Source: JAAGZL01 sp964628835
Lineage (GTDB): Bacteria > Pseudomonadota > Gammaproteobacteria > Chromatiales > Chromatiaceae
DNA: 24,703 nucleotides
Reading direction: 5' to 3'
Assembly: GCA_964628835.1 (NCBI GenBank)
Contig: CAZVME010000050.1
Span: 1-24,703, forward strand
Shown piece after piece: positions 22,056-24,703 of this stretch. The first letter of the stretch is position 1. Each line of letters starts with the position of its first letter. The position numbers and the translations under genes are program-made. The notes under the pieces are model-generated. The model had not been told where the DNA came from. It did not search any database and worked only from the letters and a program-made list of their open reading frames with translations.

Positions 22056-22541
22056 TTACCTTGCGGTGGTTTTAGGCACACTCAGATAACCATTCTTGGC
22101 TGACAGGTATCTTGCCAAATCGGAGATCCCGTGCTTCAGAACATACACGTTCTTGAAACCAACATGACGTAGCGCGGTCGCAATTGACATTGCCCTATGA
22201 CCAGCTTTACATACGATAACAACCTTCTGGTCAGTTGGGATGCGTGCCAGGTTCTCCGGCTTAAACACCTCGTTCATGGGGATTGCAGTACTTCTAGGTA
22301 GTGTTAAGCCATACATACCAGTTTCAGCCGGTGTCCGAATATCTAATACAAACATCTTCTGGCCAGTTAGCACTGCTTTCACAAAACCAGACGTTTTGAT
22401 CATATGCAATGCCTTCGGCGTAGCTTTCCCATCAAATTGCTCAAAGTACTGCTCATAACTCCCAGCCAATCCTTTGTCGAAGGACCATGCTGTTCCCACC
22501 ATCAATAACGTAATTATTACAAATATAAGAAACTTTTTCAT
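22056..22541 (-). CDS. Secreted rhodanese-like protein
   Basis: A 161-residue single-domain rhodanese with a signal peptide (MKKFLIFVIITLLMVGTAWS, cleavage near residue 20). The domain has the first block MFVLDIRTPAE at 63-73 and the active-site loop CKAGHR with Cys111, then the helix MSIATALRHVGFKNVYVL. It probably acts in the periplasm in sulfur transfer or thiol chemistry, as single-domain secreted rhodaneses do in sulfur-metabolising bacteria; the substrate is unknown. ATG 22541 is preceded by GGAGGG eight bases upstream; a longer frame starting at 22769 is not supported. Confidence 0.85.
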   Translation of the reverse strand: MKKFLIFVIITLLMVGTAWSFDKGLAGSYEQYFEQFDGKATPKALHMIKTSGFVKAVLTGQKMFVLDIRTPAETGMYGLTLPRSTAIPMNEVFKPENLARIPTDQKVVIVCKAGHRAMSIATALRHVGFKNVYVLKHGISDLARYLSAKNGYLSVPKTTAR

Positions 22542-22741
22542 GACTGCTTCCCTCCGGTAATACATTCCATATATCGCTACAACCTGCGCTGGAATGGCTT
22601 TCTTCACGAAAGTAAACTTTAAATTATTCCAACACACCCCTGAGACTTCCACATAGTCCCCGCCCATATAATAGGGTACTTGCGTTGCTTGAATTACGTA
22701 TAGCCCAGTAACCAGAACTAAGTTTGACCGATAGCAATAAT

Positions 22742-22828
22742 ATGACAAGTAAGGCGGGTGAATTGCCAATTATCATTGATGAACCACCGGAAGTATGGCG
22801 TCGAATTATTTACTATTTAACTGTTTGA
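22742..22828 (+). CDS. Short ORF, possible truncated PgaD-like start
   Basis: A 28-codon frame reads MTSKAGELPIIIDEPPEVWR and then IIYYLTV. The motif PIIIDxP followed by aromatic-hydrophobic sequence recalls the start of PgaD proteins of poly-N-acetylglucosamine export. It stops where the first membrane helix would begin. No clear ribosome site is visible. Weak, more likely a remnant than a gene. Confidence 0.2.
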   Translation: MTSKAGELPIIIDEPPEVWRRIIYYLTV

Positions 22829-22831
22829 AGA

Positions 22832-22978
22832 ATGGCAGTTTCGGCAAATCGTCGACGCCTGATCAATTCTAGGAAATGGCTCCTGTGTGTCGGTAAGCGC
22901 CAATTGAGACAACTAGGCTTGAAGTACAAGGGAACAGATAAGCTCAAGGCCGCCTATGTGCCAACAGCGGTCAAATAG
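22832..22978 (+). CDS. Possible 48-codon ORF of unknown nature
   Basis: A frame of 48 codons (MAVSANRRRLINSRKW…) starts four bases after the preceding short ORF. It is basic, with no recognised family and no good ribosome site. The last bases overlap the start of a duplicated segment, so it may be spurious. Confidence 0.18.
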   Translation: MAVSANRRRLINSRKWLLCVGKRQLRQLGLKYKGTDKLKAAYVPTAVK

Positions 22979-23129
22979 CAAGCAAAGAAAAACCCCGACA
23001 GGGCGAACCATAACGGGGTCTATTGTTGTTTCGGTTTAGTTATCAGGCTGCTTTCTTGCGCTTGGAGAATCCGATTAGACCTAAAAGGCCAGAGCCGAAG
23101 AGCCATGCGGCTGCGGGAATGGGAACAGC
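22966..23129. repeat. Duplicated segment, copy A (terminator plus sorting-tail end)
   Basis: This segment is similar to 23845-24002. Both share the exact 15-mer AGCGGTCAAATAGCA at the left and the CATGCGGCTGC block at the right, with scattered differences between. Copy A contains the 3' end of the first VPLPA-CTERM gene and its terminator. Confidence 0.75.
22988..23019 (-). terminator. Terminator of the first VPLPA-CTERM gene
   Basis: On the minus strand ACCCCG and CGGGGT form a stem around a long loop, followed by TTTTT. It lies 24 bases after the stop codon. Confidence 0.6.
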
Positions 23130-23654
23130 ACTTATGTTCGTTAAAGTAACATTCCCTAGGCTCTGATAACGCGAAGCTTTGTTGTCAATATCAGTTACTC
23201 GCGCATACACGCTGAAACCGGTATCTCCTACCTCAAGATTGGTTACATCATCACCTAGGTTGTAGATTTGGATGATGTGAGACCCACGGATATCAATAAA
23301 GCTTGCATTCTGTCCAGTAAGACCAACGCCATAGAAACTGAGTGGAGTTGAATTCGGGTCGTAAGGCATACCAGCATCTGCAGGATCCATCAGACGCCCA
23401 CTAACAAGTTCAGCATAGAACTGGCTTTGAGCGGATTCTGTACCATCTGCTGCTCTATTATACCCGAGCTCATCAAAATCAATCTTCCATACATAGGTTA
23501 CGGGATCTCCGGATTGAATACTTCCCATGATGCCTAATTCGTCTACCGGACCCCAATTCACTGCCCCTTGGAACGTATAATACATAGGAGCAGCTTTTAC
23601 CGTTGTAATAAACAACAAAATACCAAGACCAGCAATAAATCGTCTCATCTTCAT
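23043..23654 (-). CDS. VPLPA-CTERM (PEP-CTERM-like) sorted secreted protein
   Basis: A 203-residue protein with an N-terminal signal peptide (basic MKMRRF, then GLGILLFITTV, cleavage after KAA) and a C-terminal sorting tail. The tail is VPIPAAAWLFGSGLLGLIG followed by FSKRKKAA, from residue 177. Such tails direct processing by an exosortase at the inner membrane and are common in bacteria making extracellular polysaccharides. The middle is beta-rich, with GDPVTYVWKIDFDELGYN, of unrecognised fold. GAGGAT precedes the ATG; the ATG two codons in is an alternative start. No exosortase gene lies in the window. Confidence 0.85.
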   Translation of the reverse strand: MKMRRFIAGLGILLFITTVKAAPMYYTFQGAVNWGPVDELGIMGSIQSGDPVTYVWKIDFDELGYNRAADGTESAQSQFYAELVSGRLMDPADAGMPYDPNSTPLSFYGVGLTGQNASFIDIRGSHIIQIYNLGDDVTNLEVGDTGFSVYARVTDIDNKASRYQSLGNVTLTNISAVPIPAAAWLFGSGLLGLIGFSKRKKAA

Positions 23655-23737
23655 GTAATCCTCATTTTATGGACAAAATCGTAGATTTTCTCTTATTTGG
23701 TAGACAATTCTATTCAACACATGAAGTGGCGTAATAT

Positions 23738-23753
23738 TACCCATATGAGGTAA
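23738..23753. promoter_or_regulatory. Inverted repeat upstream of the first VPLPA-CTERM gene
   Basis: TTACC and GGTAA surround six bases about 84 bases before the start codon, in an AT-rich region. It may be an operator; it is too short to be sure. Confidence 0.25.
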
Positions 23754-23844
23754 ATTGAAAAAAGATGTAAAGACAATATACATGTCCCTTTTCCCTCAAA
23801 GAGGGTCAGCTGTAGTTTGCTGCCTAAATAGTCACTTACTACAT

Positions 23845-24002
23845 AGCGGTCAAATAGCAGTCAAAGAAAGATCCAGCCACAAAGGACGGGGTCTGTTGTA
23901 ATTGCTGTTCTGCTATCAGGCAGCTTTCTTACGCGTTTGGAAAACCTATTAGACCAATAAGGCCAGAGCCAAAGAGCCATGCGGCTGCAAGGATTGGTAC
24001 AG
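23845..24002. repeat. Duplicated segment, copy B
   Basis: This is a diverged copy of 22966-23129, lying just beyond the second VPLPA-CTERM gene. It includes a decayed sorting tail and a terminator-like area. Confidence 0.75.
23916..24002 (-). pseudogene. Orphan, frameshifted VPLPA-CTERM tail
   Basis: On the minus strand the frame reads VPILAAAWLFGSGLIGLIG, then FPNA and a stop. One base out of frame, the expected basic end (KRKKAA-like) is visible before a TGA. It lacks a signal peptide and a mature domain, so it is only a tail fragment. Its closest relative in the window is the tail of the 23043-23654 gene. Confidence 0.75.
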
Positions 24003-24031
24003 GTGACACTGATCGATATAGCGGTATACCG

Positions 24032-24595
24032 CTAAGTGGCCTCGACACCCTTGCGCTTTCTGGTTATAAAGCCAAATCCTGCCAAGGCGGAGCCGAATAG
24101 CCAGAGGGCCCCGGGCAAGGGCACGGCTGTGGGGGTCCAGGTAACATAATTCATAATATCTTTTTCAATGTTGATGTCCAGGGTCGGTGACCCTAAATAA
24201 TCTGAACGATCCTCGTATTCGTTCCACACCGCATATGTCTTAACCATATCTTGTGTGCTTTCATACGGAGTAGCGAGGTAGCATCCTCCCGTGTTGCCAC
24301 AACCGATCGCTGTCTCGGGGGCTGTGTCAATAGCGCCGAGGGTATCTGACGCGAATAAATCCAACAATGCATTTGTTGCGTTCAAGGAAAATGCACTCGT
24401 AGTCAGGGGAGCGCCGGATAAGCTGAATGATCCTGCATTAAATGTCACATCCCATAATCCACTGTATCCCGCAATGCTAATTCCGGTTATACCCGTGAAT
24501 CCGCTTACTTCATCACCAACAACGGTGACCGCGTGAGACGCCTGAGTCATGAATATCCAGAGTATGAAGGCTGAAAATGGTTTAGTAAGTTTCAA
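24032..24595 (-). CDS. Second VPLPA-CTERM sorted secreted protein
   Basis: A 187-residue protein with a signal peptide (MKLTKPFSAFILWIFMTQAS, cleavage after SHA) and the tail VPLPGALWLFGSALAGFGF followed by ITRKRKG. The middle contains a Cys pair in CGNTGGC and is otherwise a beta-rich Gly/Ser/Thr-rich sequence. The start codon is TTG at 24595, supported by AGGAGA five bases upstream. No ATG is suitably placed, and the signal peptide begins directly. It is not obviously homologous in the middle to the neighbouring VPLPA protein. Confidence 0.84.
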   Translation of the reverse strand: MKLTKPFSAFILWIFMTQASHAVTVVGDEVSGFTGITGISIAGYSGLWDVTFNAGSFSLSGAPLTTSAFSLNATNALLDLFASDTLGAIDTAPETAIGCGNTGGCYLATPYESTQDMVKTYAVWNEYEDRSDYLGSPTLDINIEKDIMNYVTWTPTAVPLPGALWLFGSALAGFGFITRKRKGVEAT

Positions 24596-24703
24596 GGTTT
24601 TCTCCTATCACCACCGGGTCAAGAATCATCCTTAAAGCCCCGTAGCTTTCTGAACCTCCCCCAGTAAAACGGACAAGATTATTGAGGGGCATACCTTTCC
24701 TCA

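Overview
The window reads as a chromosomal segment of a gammaproteobacterium. Evidence includes the gcvR/dapA/bamC arrangement, a full-length single-chain PurL of about 1300 residues, E. coli-like DapA active-site numbering, and two secreted proteins with VPLPA-type (PEP-CTERM-like) tails. Such tails are typical of free-living or sediment-type, exopolysaccharide-making Proteobacteria. A Chromatiales-like or sulfur-oxidizer relative is plausible, but the sequence does not prove a genus.

Positions 1-11700 are ordinary core genome. On the minus strand lie a PIN-PhoH ATPase and a GcvR-like double-ACT protein. Divergent from them on the plus strand are dapA, bamC, a YycJ/WalJ-type metallo-hydrolase, a small membrane protein and purL. 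Convergent with purL on the minus strand are a universal stress protein, riboflavin synthase and folD. The themes are lysine/peptidoglycan precursor synthesis, outer-membrane assembly, purine synthesis, one-carbon metabolism and flavin synthesis.

Positions 11785-12294 hold a four-gene tRNA operon, Pro(TGG)-Arg(TCT)-His(GTG)-Lys(CTT), with a clear sigma70-type promoter and a terminator. The last tRNA is the attachment site of an integrated element. A 47-bp near-copy of its 3' end lies at 19577-19623, and an intact tyrosine recombinase follows the tRNA directly. The element between (about 7.3 kb) carries an IS200-type Y1 transposase unit that has split a small ORF, an S24/LexA-fold protein without the catalytic residues, an IS3 orfA stub, a CCC1/VIT1-like transporter with a DUF211 partner, an extra IHF-beta subunit, an RRM-like RNA-binding protein, one or two very small proteins and an Old Yellow Enzyme.

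Positions 19624-22050 look like a graveyard beyond the island. They hold a 5'-truncated, frameshifted integron integrase, a secreted protein that appears intact, a 32-codon in-frame deletion derivative of an AcuI/YhdH-type oxidoreductase with a strong ribosome-binding site, and a degenerate 3' piece of a tRNA-Arg(ACG) gene. Positions 22056-24595 carry a secreted rhodanese and two VPLPA-CTERM proteins. Between the latter two lies a decayed duplicate of the sorting tail and terminator of one of them.

I see no clearly new defence or other multi-gene system. The most interesting material is the island cargo (dead S24-fold gene coupled to an unrecognised ORF, DUF211-CCC1 pair, private IHF-beta) and the layered scars of past integration.
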